From Gaoshiqia hydrogeniformans (GTDB taxonomy: Bacteria; Bacteroidota; Bacteroidia; Bacteroidales; Prolixibacteraceae): 64,000 bases of DNA. Shown piece after piece: positions 41,649 through 50,076 of the stretch. Positions within the stretch are counted from its first letter, which is position 1. Every line of letters begins with the position of its first letter. The notes under the pieces are model-generated. The model was not told the DNA's origin and searched no databases. It saw only the letters and a program-made list of their open reading frames with translations. Location: contig NZ_CP186334.1 in assembly GCF_049347105.1 (NCBI RefSeq), positions 4,340,001 to 4,404,000 on the forward strand. Reading direction: 5' to 3'. The position numbers and the translations under genes are program-made.

Positions 41649-42884
41649 ATGCAGAAAAGTTTTACGACCCGGGCTTTAAATATACCATTCCCAAAGAGTG
41701 ACCCTTATCGGGCATTGGATATGCCTGTATATGAATCGATAGCCTTTGAATTTGCCTCGGCTGAAGAAATTTCGGCCAATTTCAGGGGAGAACTGCCGGC
41801 CCATGTATACTCGCGCACGAGCAACCCGACGGTAGAGTATTTTGAAAAGAAAATGAAAACGCTTACCGGAGCCTATCAGGCTTTGGCATTAGCTTCGGGA
41901 ATGGCAGCCATATCAAACACGGTATTGGCGCTTTGCAAGGCAGGTGACAACATTATTTCGGGTAGTCAATTATTTGGCCACAGCTATTCGTTATTTGACC
42001 AGACTTTGTCGAATTACAGTTTGGAAACCCGTTTTGCCGATACGACAAAACCGGAAGAGGTCGAAGCTTTGATTGATGGAAATACCCGGCTGATTTTCTT
42101 TGAAACAGTTACCAATCCACAACTTGAAATTGCCGATATTGAAGCTTTGGCAAGCATCGCGAATAAACATGGAATCGTGCTCATTGCCGATAGTACAATT
42201 ACCCCGCCTGTCGTTTTCAATTCAAAAAGTATGGGTGTTCATATCGAAGTGATGTCGACTACAAAATTCATTTCGGGAGGAGCCACATCATTTGGCGGTG
42301 TCGTCCTGGATAACGGCAGTTACGATTGGGCGGGAAACCCCAATTTGAAGCTGATGTGTGAACGCTTTGGGAAAGATGCATTTATTGCGCAGTTACGTAA
42401 AAATTATTACAGGAACACCGGTGGGGCGATGACTGCGCACACCGCTCATTATCAGATTATGGGCCTGGATATGCTTGAATTACGGATGGCGAGATGTTAT
42501 GAAAACTGCATGGCTCTTGGCGAGTTTTTAAATGAACATCCGAAAGTAGCAAAAGTTACCTATCCCGGCTTAGTTGCGTCTAAAAGTTACAACCTGAGTA
42601 TGAAGCAATTTTCAGGTAAACCCGGTGCCATTATGACCTTTGATCTGAGGTCACAGAAAGCCTGTTTTGAGTTTATGAACCGACTTCAAATCATTCGAAG
42701 GGCAACTAACCTGAATGATAATAAATCGCTCATTATTCACCCGTACTCAACCATTTATGTCGAATTTTCGGAAGATTACCGGAATAAAATGGAAATCCGC
42801 GATACCATGATGCGTCTTTCTGTTGGCATCGAAGCCGCAGCCGACCTGATTGCCGATATTAATCAGGCGCTGGAGTTGATTTGA
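41649..42884 (+). CDS. Cys/Met metabolism PLP-dependent enzyme
   Basis: A 411-residue PLP enzyme of the MetC/MetB/MGL family (gamma-synthase, beta-lyase or methionine gamma-lyase). Features: YSRTSNPTVEYFEKKMKTLTG near the start, ALASGMAAISNTV phosphate loop, NPQLEIADIEALA, cofactor Lys in EVMSTTKFISGGATSFGG (about residue 205). It lacks the typical C-terminal GSFEFE-like specifics, so O-acetylhomoserine thiolase and methionine gamma-lyase cannot be told apart. The gene is alone, divergent from the DUF4159 gene. Confidence 0.85.
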   Translation: MQKSFTTRALNIPFPKSDPYRALDMPVYESIAFEFASAEEISANFRGELPAHVYSRTSNPTVEYFEKKMKTLTGAYQALALASGMAAISNTVLALCKAGDNIISGSQLFGHSYSLFDQTLSNYSLETRFADTTKPEEVEALIDGNTRLIFFETVTNPQLEIADIEALASIANKHGIVLIADSTITPPVVFNSKSMGVHIEVMSTTKFISGGATSFGGVVLDNGSYDWAGNPNLKLMCERFGKDAFIAQLRKNYYRNTGGAMTAHTAHYQIMGLDMLELRMARCYENCMALGEFLNEHPKVAKVTYPGLVASKSYNLSMKQFSGKPGAIMTFDLRSQKACFEFMNRLQIIRRATNLNDNKSLIIHPYSTIYVEFSEDYRNKMEIRDTMMRLSVGIEAAADLIADINQALELI

Positions 42885-42890
42885 AAAGAT

Positions 42891-43592
42891 TTATTCGTTC
42901 AATAAATTGGCGGTATGGCAGGCGACAAGGGCAGCTGTTTCTGTACGCAGGCGGCTATTGCCCAAGTTCACCGGGAGAAAATTCTGTCCGATGGCTTGGG
43001 TTACTTCGTCTTCCGAAAAATCGCCCTCAGGACCAATTAAAATAAGGTTGGATGAACTTCCCGTAATTTCTGTTCGAAGTTCATTTTTGTTCTGATCATA
43101 GCAATGAGCGATGAATTTTTTTCCTTTAAACTCAGCTTTCAATAGCCCGTTAAGCGGAGTTAACGGATTTAATTTGGGAAGATAAGCTTTCAGCGACTGT
43201 TTCATGGCTGAAATGATTACCTTCTCCAAACGATCCTCGTTAACCGTTTTTCGTTCGGAACGATCGCATAAAACAGGCGTTATTTCGTCGATGCCGATTT
43301 CCGTAGCCTTTTCAAGGAACCATTCGAAACGGTCGATATTTTTTGTTGGCGCAACAGCCATGTGCAGATAATGCGTGCGTTTGCCAAATTCACCTGCTTG
43401 TTTTGTTACCTCAATCCTACATCTTTTCGGGTTTGCATCGGTAATCCGTGCTTCGTAAAAATTGCCCTTCCCGTCAACCAAGTTAATCAGATCTCCCTGA
43501 TTTAGCCGGAGAACCCGAACCGCATGTTTTGATTCGGTTTCATCCAGGCAGTATGTTTGATTCCGGATATCAGGCGTGTAAAAAAGATGCAT
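42891..43592 (-). CDS. rsmE: 16S rRNA (uracil1498-N3)-methyltransferase
   Basis: SPOUT-type enzyme methylating U1498 of 16S rRNA. The 233-residue protein has an N-terminal PUA-like domain (residues 1-70, with HAVRVLRLNQGDLINLVDG) and a knotted C-terminal domain with AVAPTKNIDRFEWFLEKATEIGI, ISAMKQSLKAYLP and the SAM-binding knot LIGPEGDFSEDEV, ending with LGNSRLRTETAALVA. Length and motifs match RsmE. Convergent with the PLP gene; sixA-like follows upstream. Confidence 0.95.
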   Translation of the reverse strand: MHLFYTPDIRNQTYCLDETESKHAVRVLRLNQGDLINLVDGKGNFYEARITDANPKRCRIEVTKQAGEFGKRTHYLHMAVAPTKNIDRFEWFLEKATEIGIDEITPVLCDRSERKTVNEDRLEKVIISAMKQSLKAYLPKLNPLTPLNGLLKAEFKGKKFIAHCYDQNKNELRTEITGSSSNLILIGPEGDFSEDEVTQAIGQNFLPVNLGNSRLRTETAALVACHTANLLNE

Positions 43593-43626
43593 GTGCGTAA
43601 TTTTCGATAATTGAAAAACAACCTAA

Positions 43627-44121
43627 TTATCTGAAAGCCCGGGGGACCAAGTGAAAGCTCATTTCTCCCCCTCGTGCAGAAAGCTCTTTCCATGACTCGA
43701 TCCTGAATTCAATCCCTACCGTTGAACAGGTTGGCATATCGCTGTTGAAAAAACGGACCAGGTTGTTCGTCAGGTAATAAATCGTCGGATTATGGCCAAA
43801 AACAAAAACCGTTTGAACCTCGTCCGGAATTTCCCGAAGCATGTCAATGAAATCCTGTGTCGTCATCCCTTCGTATAACTCCTCTTCAGACCGGATCTTA
43901 TTTGCCGGGTAGCGAAGAACCCCTGCATAGATTTTTGCTGTTTTGTAAGCCCGTTTTGCCGGACTTGAGATCATCAAATCAGGCGTTATTTTATTGTCTT
44001 TTAGTTTAGAGCTAAGAAGCTCTGCGTCATCTTTGCCGCTACTGCGTAACTTCCGGTTAAAATCATCATCATATCCGTAAGGAACAGCCTTTGCATGTCT
44101 GACGAGTACTACACGTTTCAT
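43627..44121 (-). CDS. SixA-like histidine phosphatase
   Basis: A 164-residue phosphoglycerate-mutase-fold phosphatase. The RHG-type motif is VLVRHAKA (residues 5-12), with the second Arg/His in SSPAKRAYKTAKI and FGHNPTIYYL. The compact size and the RHAKA variant match SixA, which removes phosphate from His residues such as in histidine-containing phosphotransfer proteins. Target unknown here. Divergent from the phosphodiesterase gene. Confidence 0.88.
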   Translation of the reverse strand: MKRVVLVRHAKAVPYGYDDDFNRKLRSSGKDDAELLSSKLKDNKITPDLMISSPAKRAYKTAKIYAGVLRYPANKIRSEEELYEGMTTQDFIDMLREIPDEVQTVFVFGHNPTIYYLTNNLVRFFNSDMPTCSTVGIEFRIESWKELSARGGEMSFHLVPRAFR

Positions 44122-44184
44122 CGGTTTAATTTTTGCTCCAAATTTAAATTAAATTTGAACGATCGAAACAAATAAATATCATTA

Positions 44185-44691
44185 ATGAAGCGAATCGGTT
44201 TAATCTCTGATACACATGGTTTAATCAGCAACCGGACATTGAAATTTATGGAAAATGTTGATGAAATTTGGCATGCCGGCGATATCGGAACAGTTTCCCT
44301 GGCAGATCAGTTAGCCCAGTTTAAACCACTTCGGGCCGTTTACGGCAATATTGATGACCACATTTTACGAAGAATGTTTCCGGAAAACCAACGTTTCTTT
44401 TGTGAAGAAATAGATGTTCTGATGACCCACATCGGAGGATATCCCGGAAAATATGACCCCCGCGCCAGAAAAGAAATTCAGCGTAACCCTCCCAAAATAT
44501 TTATATGCGGACATTCCCATATCCTAAAAATTGTTTACGATAATAAGTACAACTGTTTGTACATTAATCCGGGCGCTTCGGGCAATAACGGATTTCACCG
44601 GGTTTGTACGGCTGTTCGTTTTGTTATAGACCAGGATAATATTCGGGACCTGGAAGTCTTAGAGTTTGAACGGACTAATTTTTATAGATAA
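44185..44691 (+). CDS. YfcE/MJ0936-type metallophosphodiesterase
   Basis: A 168-residue calcineurin-like phosphoesterase. Metal ligands appear in order: SDTHG (residues 7-11), GDIG, YGNIDD, MTHIGG and CGHSHI, with NPGASG near the end. This matches the YfcE family, which cleaves phosphodiesters with Mn2+ in vitro; the physiological substrate is not known. The gene is followed by the SatD-type gene after 77 bases of AT-rich DNA. Confidence 0.9.
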   Translation: MKRIGLISDTHGLISNRTLKFMENVDEIWHAGDIGTVSLADQLAQFKPLRAVYGNIDDHILRRMFPENQRFFCEEIDVLMTHIGGYPGKYDPRARKEIQRNPPKIFICGHSHILKIVYDNKYNCLYINPGASGNNGFHRVCTAVRFVIDQDNIRDLEVLEFERTNFYR

Positions 44692-44711
44692 TTAAATCTA
44701 TTTTTATAAAA

Positions 44712-44764
44712 TATAGAATAAATGATTTAAGTATTGTATATATAGAATAAATAATTTATATTTG
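44712..44764 (+). promoter_or_regulatory. satD promoter with two flanking direct repeats
   Basis: TTG (44734-44736), a 20-base spacer and TATATTTG (44757-44764) fit the Bacteroidota promoter well. Two 18-base direct repeats differing at one base, TATAGAATAAATGATTTA (44712-44729) and TATAGAATAAATAATTTA (44741-44758), lie upstream of the -33 and across the spacer to the -7. The start codon (44769) is only 4 bases from the -7 box, so the message is probably leaderless. Repeats suggest an operator. Confidence 0.6.
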
Positions 44765-44768
44765 TTGT

Positions 44769-45419
44769 GTGAAAAAATTAGCAGTCATATCAGCAGATGT
44801 TATTAATTCTTCAAAATTTGAGGAAAAATCATTTTTAGATACCATACAGGTTCTGGAAGAGCCATCAGAAAACTATCTGGTTCACCGGGGAGAAGCGATG
44901 TTGACCAGCCGGGGAGATAGTTTTCAGGTAATGATTGAGGATGTGAACAGCGCATTTTTGAAAGCAATCTATTTAAAGTCATACTTCAAAAAAAAAGAAA
45001 TCGGGTTAAAAATTGGAAATTCACAAAAAGCATTAGATGCCAGAATATCCTTGGCCGTTGGGCAAGCAACAGCGATCCCTGAAAAAATTGGAAAATCATT
45101 CGAAGAACCCTTTGTTTTATCGGGCAGGGCGCTTGATAAAATGAAAGCAAAAAAGCAAACTCTGATAATCACAACGAATAACGAAGAATATAACAACGAA
45201 TTGGAGCTGGCTTGTTTATTTCTTGACGATATTTTAGAACGATGGACTATCGCACAAGCTGAAGTAATTTATTATCTTGTTCAAGGTTACAAACAAACAG
45301 AGATTGCCCAAAAGTTGAACCTTACCCAGCCATCAGTCAGTAATCGGATTCAGCTTGCCAGGTGGAGCCTGATTGAAAAAATGAATGAACGCTTTATTGC
45401 TATTATTGATAAATTATAA
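44769..45419 (+). CDS. SatD-family regulator-like protein with C-terminal HTH
   Basis: A 216-residue protein of the SatD family. It opens MKKLAVISADVINSSKF (the SatD N-terminus of other bacteria is similar) and has LTSRGDSFQVMIE, a feature reminiscent of nucleotidyl-cyclase-like folds, and ends in a helix-turn-helix at about residues 165-205 (QTEIAQKLNLTQPSVSNRIQLARW). GTG start at 44769, with a -7 element only 4 bases upstream. SatD was named from an acid-tolerance locus in Streptococcus; its action is not known. Followed by DUF3307 after 4 bases. Confidence 0.82.
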   Translation: MKKLAVISADVINSSKFEEKSFLDTIQVLEEPSENYLVHRGEAMLTSRGDSFQVMIEDVNSAFLKAIYLKSYFKKKEIGLKIGNSQKALDARISLAVGQATAIPEKIGKSFEEPFVLSGRALDKMKAKKQTLIITTNNEEYNNELELACLFLDDILERWTIAQAEVIYYLVQGYKQTEIAQKLNLTQPSVSNRIQLARWSLIEKMNERFIAIIDKL

Positions 45420-45423
45420 TGCC

Positions 45424-46146
45424 ATGATTTTGATTCTTCGATTACTACTCGCACATTTTATTGCAGATTTTTTGTTACAACCCCGCTCTTGGGTAAACGA
45501 TAAAAACCAGTATGGAATAAAGTCGATCAGATTATTTTACCATATTCTGATTGTGACATTTCTGTCGGCCCTTTTTACGATTGATTATTTTACCTGGAAA
45601 ATACCCGTATTTATTTTCCTGCTTCATTATCTGACCGATTTGGCTAAAATTTATCTGAAACCGAAAAAAGTCAATCATTTACTTTGGTTTCTTGCTGATC
45701 AAATTGTTCATCTGTTCATCATCTGGTTCATCGCCGGCCTGGCCGATGAAAACTTCAGGCAGTACGCAGAAATCCTAACCGGCAGCTTGACCAATGAAAA
45801 GATATTGATCTATTTGTTGTCATATTTTTTTATAGTTTGGCCTTCAATGATAATAATTAATCTCGCTACCCGGTACTGGCAGAAACAGGTAAACCAGGAG
45901 TTGGAACCAAACCTGAAAAATGCAGGAAAATGGATTGGGATACTGGAGCGAATTCTGGTTCTGACATTTGTGCTTTCAGCACAATTTCAGGCAATTGGTT
46001 TTCTGATTGCAGCAAAATCAATTCTCCGGATTTCTGTAAAAAACGAGGCGACCGCCCGAATCATGTCAGAGTATGTATTAATAGGTACACTGATTAGCTT
46101 TACGATCGCTATTATGACCGGGATCCTTGCCAATTCGGCGCTTTAA
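45424..46146 (+). CDS. DUF3307 family membrane protein
   Basis: A 240-residue membrane protein with about six hydrophobic segments, matching DUF3307: LLLAHFIADFLLQP near the N-terminus, then HYLTDLAKIYLKP and FLADQIVHLFIIW, with conserved His and Asp inside membrane segments. ATG 45424 was preferred because the LLLAHF(I)ADF segment is the usual N-terminus. It lies 4 bases after the SatD gene and ends one base before a convergent gene. Function unknown; the pair may sense and respond to membrane stress. Confidence 0.82.
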   Translation: MILILRLLLAHFIADFLLQPRSWVNDKNQYGIKSIRLFYHILIVTFLSALFTIDYFTWKIPVFIFLLHYLTDLAKIYLKPKKVNHLLWFLADQIVHLFIIWFIAGLADENFRQYAEILTGSLTNEKILIYLLSYFFIVWPSMIIINLATRYWQKQVNQELEPNLKNAGKWIGILERILVLTFVLSAQFQAIGFLIAAKSILRISVKNEATARIMSEYVLIGTLISFTIAIMTGILANSAL

Positions 46147-46147
46147 G

Positions 46148-46813
46148 CTACAGCGAAAACATTTCTTTCCAAAGTTGTTCGAACTCTTCCAGATATTGTT
46201 GGGTAATATCATATTTTGAAGTTACCAAAAGGTTTTCCTGATTGTGTTTTGATGCAGTATAAGTCCAGTTAAAACTTCCTGTAAAAGCAATTCGCTTGTC
46301 GATAATGCCGAATTTATGGTGCATGTGATATTGTGAGTGGTCAATTTTTACCGAAATACCGGCCCGGTTAAGATTTAAAATGGCAGATCCATGATCAAAG
46401 GTTTTTCTGTCGTCGGTAATAATACGAATGAAAACGCCTCGCCTGGCAGCATTGAGGATGTGCTCTGCAAGTCTTGAATCGGTTATGGTGAAAACACATA
46501 AATCCAGGCTTGTTTTTGCCTGATCAAGCAAATCTGAGATGATCTCAAGAATATCAGTACCAGGACTAAAATATACTTTATGAAAACGGAATGTATACTT
46601 TTCAATTAGTCCAAAACAGAACTCGAGCCACGAAAATACCTGCCCGTTGTTACTTTCGCGTTGAAGAATGCGGGCCTCGTGAAAAAGTTTGCTTCTCAGC
46701 TCATCCCTCTCTTCGCGTGAGAGCCTGTTTATCAGCGCAGCTACTTCAGAGCCGTTCTCCGTTGAATAAATCTGGCCGAAATGTAGTTTAAAATACCGGA
46801 TAATCTGATCCAT
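46148..46813 (-). CDS. phospholipase D-like (single HKD) nuclease-type protein
   Basis: A 221-residue protein with an N-terminal helical region (residues 1-75) and a PLD-like domain at about 80-215. One HKD motif is present: HHKFGIIDKRIAFTGSFNWT (His, Lys and the family Asp). Single-HKD proteins such as Nuc and the mitochondrial Zucchini dimerise and act as nucleases or phospholipases; the substrate here is unknown. The second copy needed for a monomeric phospholipase D is absent. Adjacent to prmA, 2 bases away. Confidence 0.85.
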   Translation of the reverse strand: MDQIIRYFKLHFGQIYSTENGSEVAALINRLSREERDELRSKLFHEARILQRESNNGQVFSWLEFCFGLIEKYTFRFHKVYFSPGTDILEIISDLLDQAKTSLDLCVFTITDSRLAEHILNAARRGVFIRIITDDRKTFDHGSAILNLNRAGISVKIDHSQYHMHHKFGIIDKRIAFTGSFNWTYTASKHNQENLLVTSKYDITQQYLEEFEQLWKEMFSL

Positions 46814-46815
46814 GT

Positions 46816-47646
46816 TTATTTTTCAAATGAACAGGCGATCCAGCTGTTTCGTTCTTTGATAATCAATTTTCGCAGATAAAGCTCCGAAGCCTTGCCCATA
46901 ATATCTTCCAGGTCATCTTTATAAAAGCCGCTTACGATCAGGATCCCATCGTCATTCAATACCGAAACATAAGTGTCAATATCTTGCAGAATAACATTTT
47001 TCTGAATATTAGCCAGGATCAGATCAAATTTTTTCCTCCCCAGAAGTTTTGCATCGCCAATGCTGGCTTCGACATTTGTGACCTTATTTAACCTGCAATT
47101 CTCGACAATACTCTCAAAAGCCCAATTGTCAATATCGATAGCCGTAACACTTTTACAGCCGCGCATAGAGGCAAAAATGCCAAGGATTCCGGTACCGCAT
47201 CCCATATCCAATACATCCAGATCAGTCACATTTAAGTCAAGCAGGTGTTCAATCATCAATGAGGTTGTTTCGTGATTGCCGGTACCAAAAGCCATGTTTG
47301 GTTCAATGATAATCTCATACTCAGCCGTTGGAAAATCTTTGTGAAAAGGCGCTCTTACCAAGCATTTACCATCAATTAACAAGGGTTGAAAATAGTTTTT
47401 TTCCCACTCTTCGTTCCAATTTATGTCGGGCATATTTTCTTCAGAAAAGCTTACACGGAATGGTAAACCCGAAAGGATCAGCTGAATTTCATTTTTGTTT
47501 AACTTTCCGGAAGGATAGAAAGCATTTAGCTCGTTTTCGGTATCATCAAAGCTTTCGAAATCGAGCTGAGCCAAATAAGCAGTTAGAATTTCCCGGTTCG
47601 TTTCGTTGTCGGGCGTTAGCTTGAAAATTGCCTTTGTATATTGCAT
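46816..47646 (-). CDS. prmA: ribosomal protein L11 methyltransferase
   Basis: Methylates Lys residues of L11. The 276-residue protein has an N-terminal substrate-recognition domain (residues 1-70), a linker, and a Rossmann domain with EPNMAFGTGNHETTSLMIEHL, the SAM loop VLDMGCGTGILGIFAS near residue 150 and NIQKNVIL (the NPP-like motif in this enzyme is NIxxN). It lies directly upstream (2 bases) of the PLD-like gene and downstream of the TerB-DnaJ gene by 57 bases. Confidence 0.94.
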   Translation of the reverse strand: MQYTKAIFKLTPDNETNREILTAYLAQLDFESFDDTENELNAFYPSGKLNKNEIQLILSGLPFRVSFSEENMPDINWNEEWEKNYFQPLLIDGKCLVRAPFHKDFPTAEYEIIIEPNMAFGTGNHETTSLMIEHLLDLNVTDLDVLDMGCGTGILGIFASMRGCKSVTAIDIDNWAFESIVENCRLNKVTNVEASIGDAKLLGRKKFDLILANIQKNVILQDIDTYVSVLNDDGILIVSGFYKDDLEDIMGKASELYLRKLIIKERNSWIACSFEK

Positions 47647-47703
47647 ATTACCAATTGATTGATGGTGAATTTAATTACTTTGTAAAACCTGATTGCACAC
47701 CGT

Positions 47704-48432
47704 TTATACGAAGTTTCTTTCTTTTTTGATTTGTGCGTAAGCTTCATTAACTTTTTGAAACTTTTCCTTAGCTGCATGTTGAAATTCCTCGCCCAGGTAA
47801 CTCACTTTGTCGGGGTGATATTTTACGGCCATTTTCCGGTACGCTTTTTTTATTTCTTCTTCTGCTGCATCCGGGGCAATTTCCAGTATTTTATATGCCG
47901 CATCGGTATTAGCTATAAACATCGATTTGATTGATTCGAAATCTTTTGTCGATATTCCCAGGTTTTTGGCAATATGGTTGATCAGGTTAAGTTCTTCAGT
48001 TTCCACCTTCCCGTCAGCATTGGCAATGCCAAACAAGAAATGCAGAAGTTGTAACCTGGATGAATAATCCATGTTCTTTTGAATCTGATGGCAGACATCA
48101 GTAACAGGGATATTGTGATTTAAAAGGTCACGCAGCATCTTAAGCGCTTCCTGGGCTGATGCAACGCCAAAAGTCCGGACAAAGAAATCTTTCACGTAAT
48201 TCAGCTCCGACTTAAGCACTTTTTGGTCTGCTTTCATAACAGCGGCTACTAGTACGAGCAAACTCATAACGTAACCACCAGTCGTTGTTTTTGTTGACTG
48301 CCCTGCGCCTCCCGTTGTAAATGCAGTTTGGTTTTCAAACATTGAACCGAGGACAAAACCTAAAATGCCGCCAATTGGGCCTAAAAGTGCCCATCCAAGT
48401 CCTCCGGCAATCCATTTTCCAAATTTAGCCAT
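47704..48432 (-). CDS. TerB-DnaJ domain co-chaperone (DjlA-like)
   Basis: A 242-residue protein with a membrane-inserting glycine-rich N-terminus (GGLGWALLGPIGGILGFVLGSMF), a TerB-like helical domain (about residues 60-160) and a C-terminal J-domain (residues 174-240) with AYKILEIAPDAAEEEIKKAYRKMAVKYHPDK: the HPD motif that stimulates DnaK is intact. It should recruit DnaK to the membrane, as DjlA does. Overlaps the coaE stop codon by 8 bases. Confidence 0.92.
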   Translation of the reverse strand: MAKFGKWIAGGLGWALLGPIGGILGFVLGSMFENQTAFTTGGAGQSTKTTTGGYVMSLLVLVAAVMKADQKVLKSELNYVKDFFVRTFGVASAQEALKMLRDLLNHNIPVTDVCHQIQKNMDYSSRLQLLHFLFGIANADGKVETEELNLINHIAKNLGISTKDFESIKSMFIANTDAAYKILEIAPDAAEEEIKKAYRKMAVKYHPDKVSYLGEEFQHAAKEKFQKVNEAYAQIKKERNFV

Positions 48433-49012
48433 GTAATTTAAACTTTTTATCTAGTTCTAATAATTGGGGAATGATCAGTTCCGCATTGTTATTATTGATC
48501 GTATATGTTGCCAATACCTCTTTTTCTTCATCTGTCCATTGCTTTGATATCCGGTTTCTTACCTCTTCTTCAGTGGTATTTTCGCGTGCCATCACCCGGC
48601 TGATCTGCTCTTTTAAAGGTGCTTTGACCAGGATGATTTGATCCATCATTTTATAAAAACCGCTTTCGAACAAAATAGCTGCTTCATGAATAATGTAGGA
48701 CGAATTCTGCCTTGTGCACCATTCAAAAAAAGATTTCCGAACTTCGGGATGAATAATGGCATTGACTTTTTCGAGTAAAATTGGGGAATTAAAAATGAAG
48801 CCGGCTAATTTTTTTCGGTCAATCGACTGATTTGTCAGGTAAATGTCATTTCCGAATAATCGCTTTAGTTCACTTTGAACGAAAGCAGAACTGTCTATAA
48901 TGTGTTTTGCTTCCGTGTCAGCTTCAAAAACAGGTATTCCCAGTAGCCTGAAGAAATTGCAAATGGTTGTTTTTCCGCTACCTATGCCTCCCGTAATTCC
49001 TACTTTAAGCAT
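48425..49012 (-). CDS. coaE: dephospho-CoA kinase
   Basis: Phosphorylates dephospho-CoA at the ribose 3' OH, the last CoA step. The 195-residue protein has Walker A GITGGIGSGKTTIC at the N-terminus, EADTEAKHIID for substrate contact, IHPEVRKSFFEW and VMARENTTEEEVRNRISKQW, the lid-type segment. Normal length. It overlaps the TerB-DnaJ gene and follows the YbbR gene 5 bases after its stop. Confidence 0.96.
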   Translation of the reverse strand: MLKVGITGGIGSGKTTICNFFRLLGIPVFEADTEAKHIIDSSAFVQSELKRLFGNDIYLTNQSIDRKKLAGFIFNSPILLEKVNAIIHPEVRKSFFEWCTRQNSSYIIHEAAILFESGFYKMMDQIILVKAPLKEQISRVMARENTTEEEVRNRISKQWTDEEKEVLATYTINNNNAELIIPQLLELDKKFKLHG

Positions 49013-49017
49013 ATCGT

Positions 49018-50010
49018 TTATTTTTCAATCAAATATTCTACTTTATTGGGATTCACCGAAACCGAGAGCAGATGCGGCGGTTGAGATTCAAGTCTCAGCT
49101 CAAGCAATTCTGCTTTATTTTGAATGTCTTTATAGGATACACTAAGTTTAAAATCAGACGGAAGAATTTCAGAGAAATGAGTCAGGCCGGTCATAAAACT
49201 GACTTTTGCCTTGTCGGGGAACAGTTTAACTTGCACATCTTCCGGTAGGCCAGTGATCGAGATCGGGACAACGAGGTGTTTTTCGGTGAATTCTTCTACA
49301 GGGATGGTTGCAGAAACACGTTTCTCTTTATATGTAAGACCTCTGTGTTCGGTAAGTCCCATATTGCGTTGTGTCGTCTGGTTTAATTCTTTGAAATTAT
49401 AAGGTTTTGTTTTTATAAATTTGAGCGTATCCAAAATTGTCTCCGGACCACTCACCAAAACTGAATCCGGGTCAGAGGTGATCTCGCTGATCAAAAAATG
49501 TTGTTTCCCCAATTCGTAGCTCACTTCCGGTTTTACCCGAATTTTTCGTTCCACAATCCGGTCAAATCTGAAAAACAACGTATCCGGCTGGATATCGATG
49601 ATGGTGAGTTCTTTGCTCACCTGTGAGGATATTTTACTAATGTATTGTTTGCTGGTGATTGCATAGTCGGCATGATCAGAATTTTCCATTTTATTCCCGG
49701 TTAGCTCATTTACATTGAACACCAGGGGAGAAAAGGCCAAACTTAATTTGTGTTGCAATAAGATAAAACCATACGAATTTACCTTCAGAATAAAATGATC
49801 AGGCAAGTCGCTGACAAGCACTTTGTTTTTTGGGAGATTAGTGAATCTAACAGGGAACGGCAGTTCAACCGAATACTCTTTATTCAGGGCATTTAAAAAC
49901 CAAAAAACAGTGGCAATGCCAAGACATATCAGGTAAATCATGAGCTTACCTTCATTTTTTATGCGAAGTTTCCTGAGTAAAGCCTGAATTCTATTTATCC
50001 TTTTGTATTC
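49018..50010 (-). CDS. YbbR/CdaR-like domain membrane protein
   Basis: A 330-residue protein with one transmembrane helix (LMIYLICLGIATVFWFLNAL) and a periplasmic string of YbbR-like repeats, each with a strand pattern such as PFPVRFTNLPKNKVLVSDLP and EVSGP-like VLVSGPETILDTLKFIKTK. CdaR-like proteins regulate diadenylate cyclase in Firmicutes; here that role is not shown. The GTG at 50010 is preferred because the TTG (50052) and ATG (50043) starts lie inside the terminator after yajC. Longer forms cannot be excluded. Confidence 0.8.
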   Translation of the reverse strand, partial: EYKRINRIQALLRKLRIKNEGKLMIYLICLGIATVFWFLNALNKEYSVELPFPVRFTNLPKNKVLVSDLPDHFILKVNSYGFILLQHKLSLAFSPLVFNVNELTGNKMENSDHADYAITSKQYISKISSQVSKELTIIDIQPDTLFFRFDRIVERKIRVKPEVSYELGKQHFLISEITSDPDSVLVSGPETILDTLKFIKTKPYNFKELNQTTQRNMGLTEHRGLTYKEKRVSATIPVEEFTEKHLVVPISITGLPEDVQVKLFPDKAKVSFMTGLTHFSEILPSDFKLSVSYKDIQNKAELLELRLESQPPHLLSVSVNPNKVEYLIEK

Positions 50011-50023
50011 CACGACCTCAAAG

Positions 50024-50055
50024 ATAAAAAAAAGGGCTGACATCAAAGCCAACCC
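50024..50055 (-). terminator. rho-independent terminator after yajC
   Basis: On the minus strand GGGTTGGC (50055-50048) pairs with GTCAGCCC (50041-50034, two G-U pairs) over a 6-base loop, followed by a run of T (50033-50026). It lies between yajC and the YbbR gene, so downstream genes rely on read-through or an internal promoter. Confidence 0.65.
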
Positions 50056-50076
50056 TTCATATTTCGCTTGGTCCGT

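Noticed and set aside
44700..44768. Repeats as part of a CRISPR array
   Set aside because: Only two copies, 18 bases long and 29 bases apart start to start, overlapping a promoter; no cas genes in the window.
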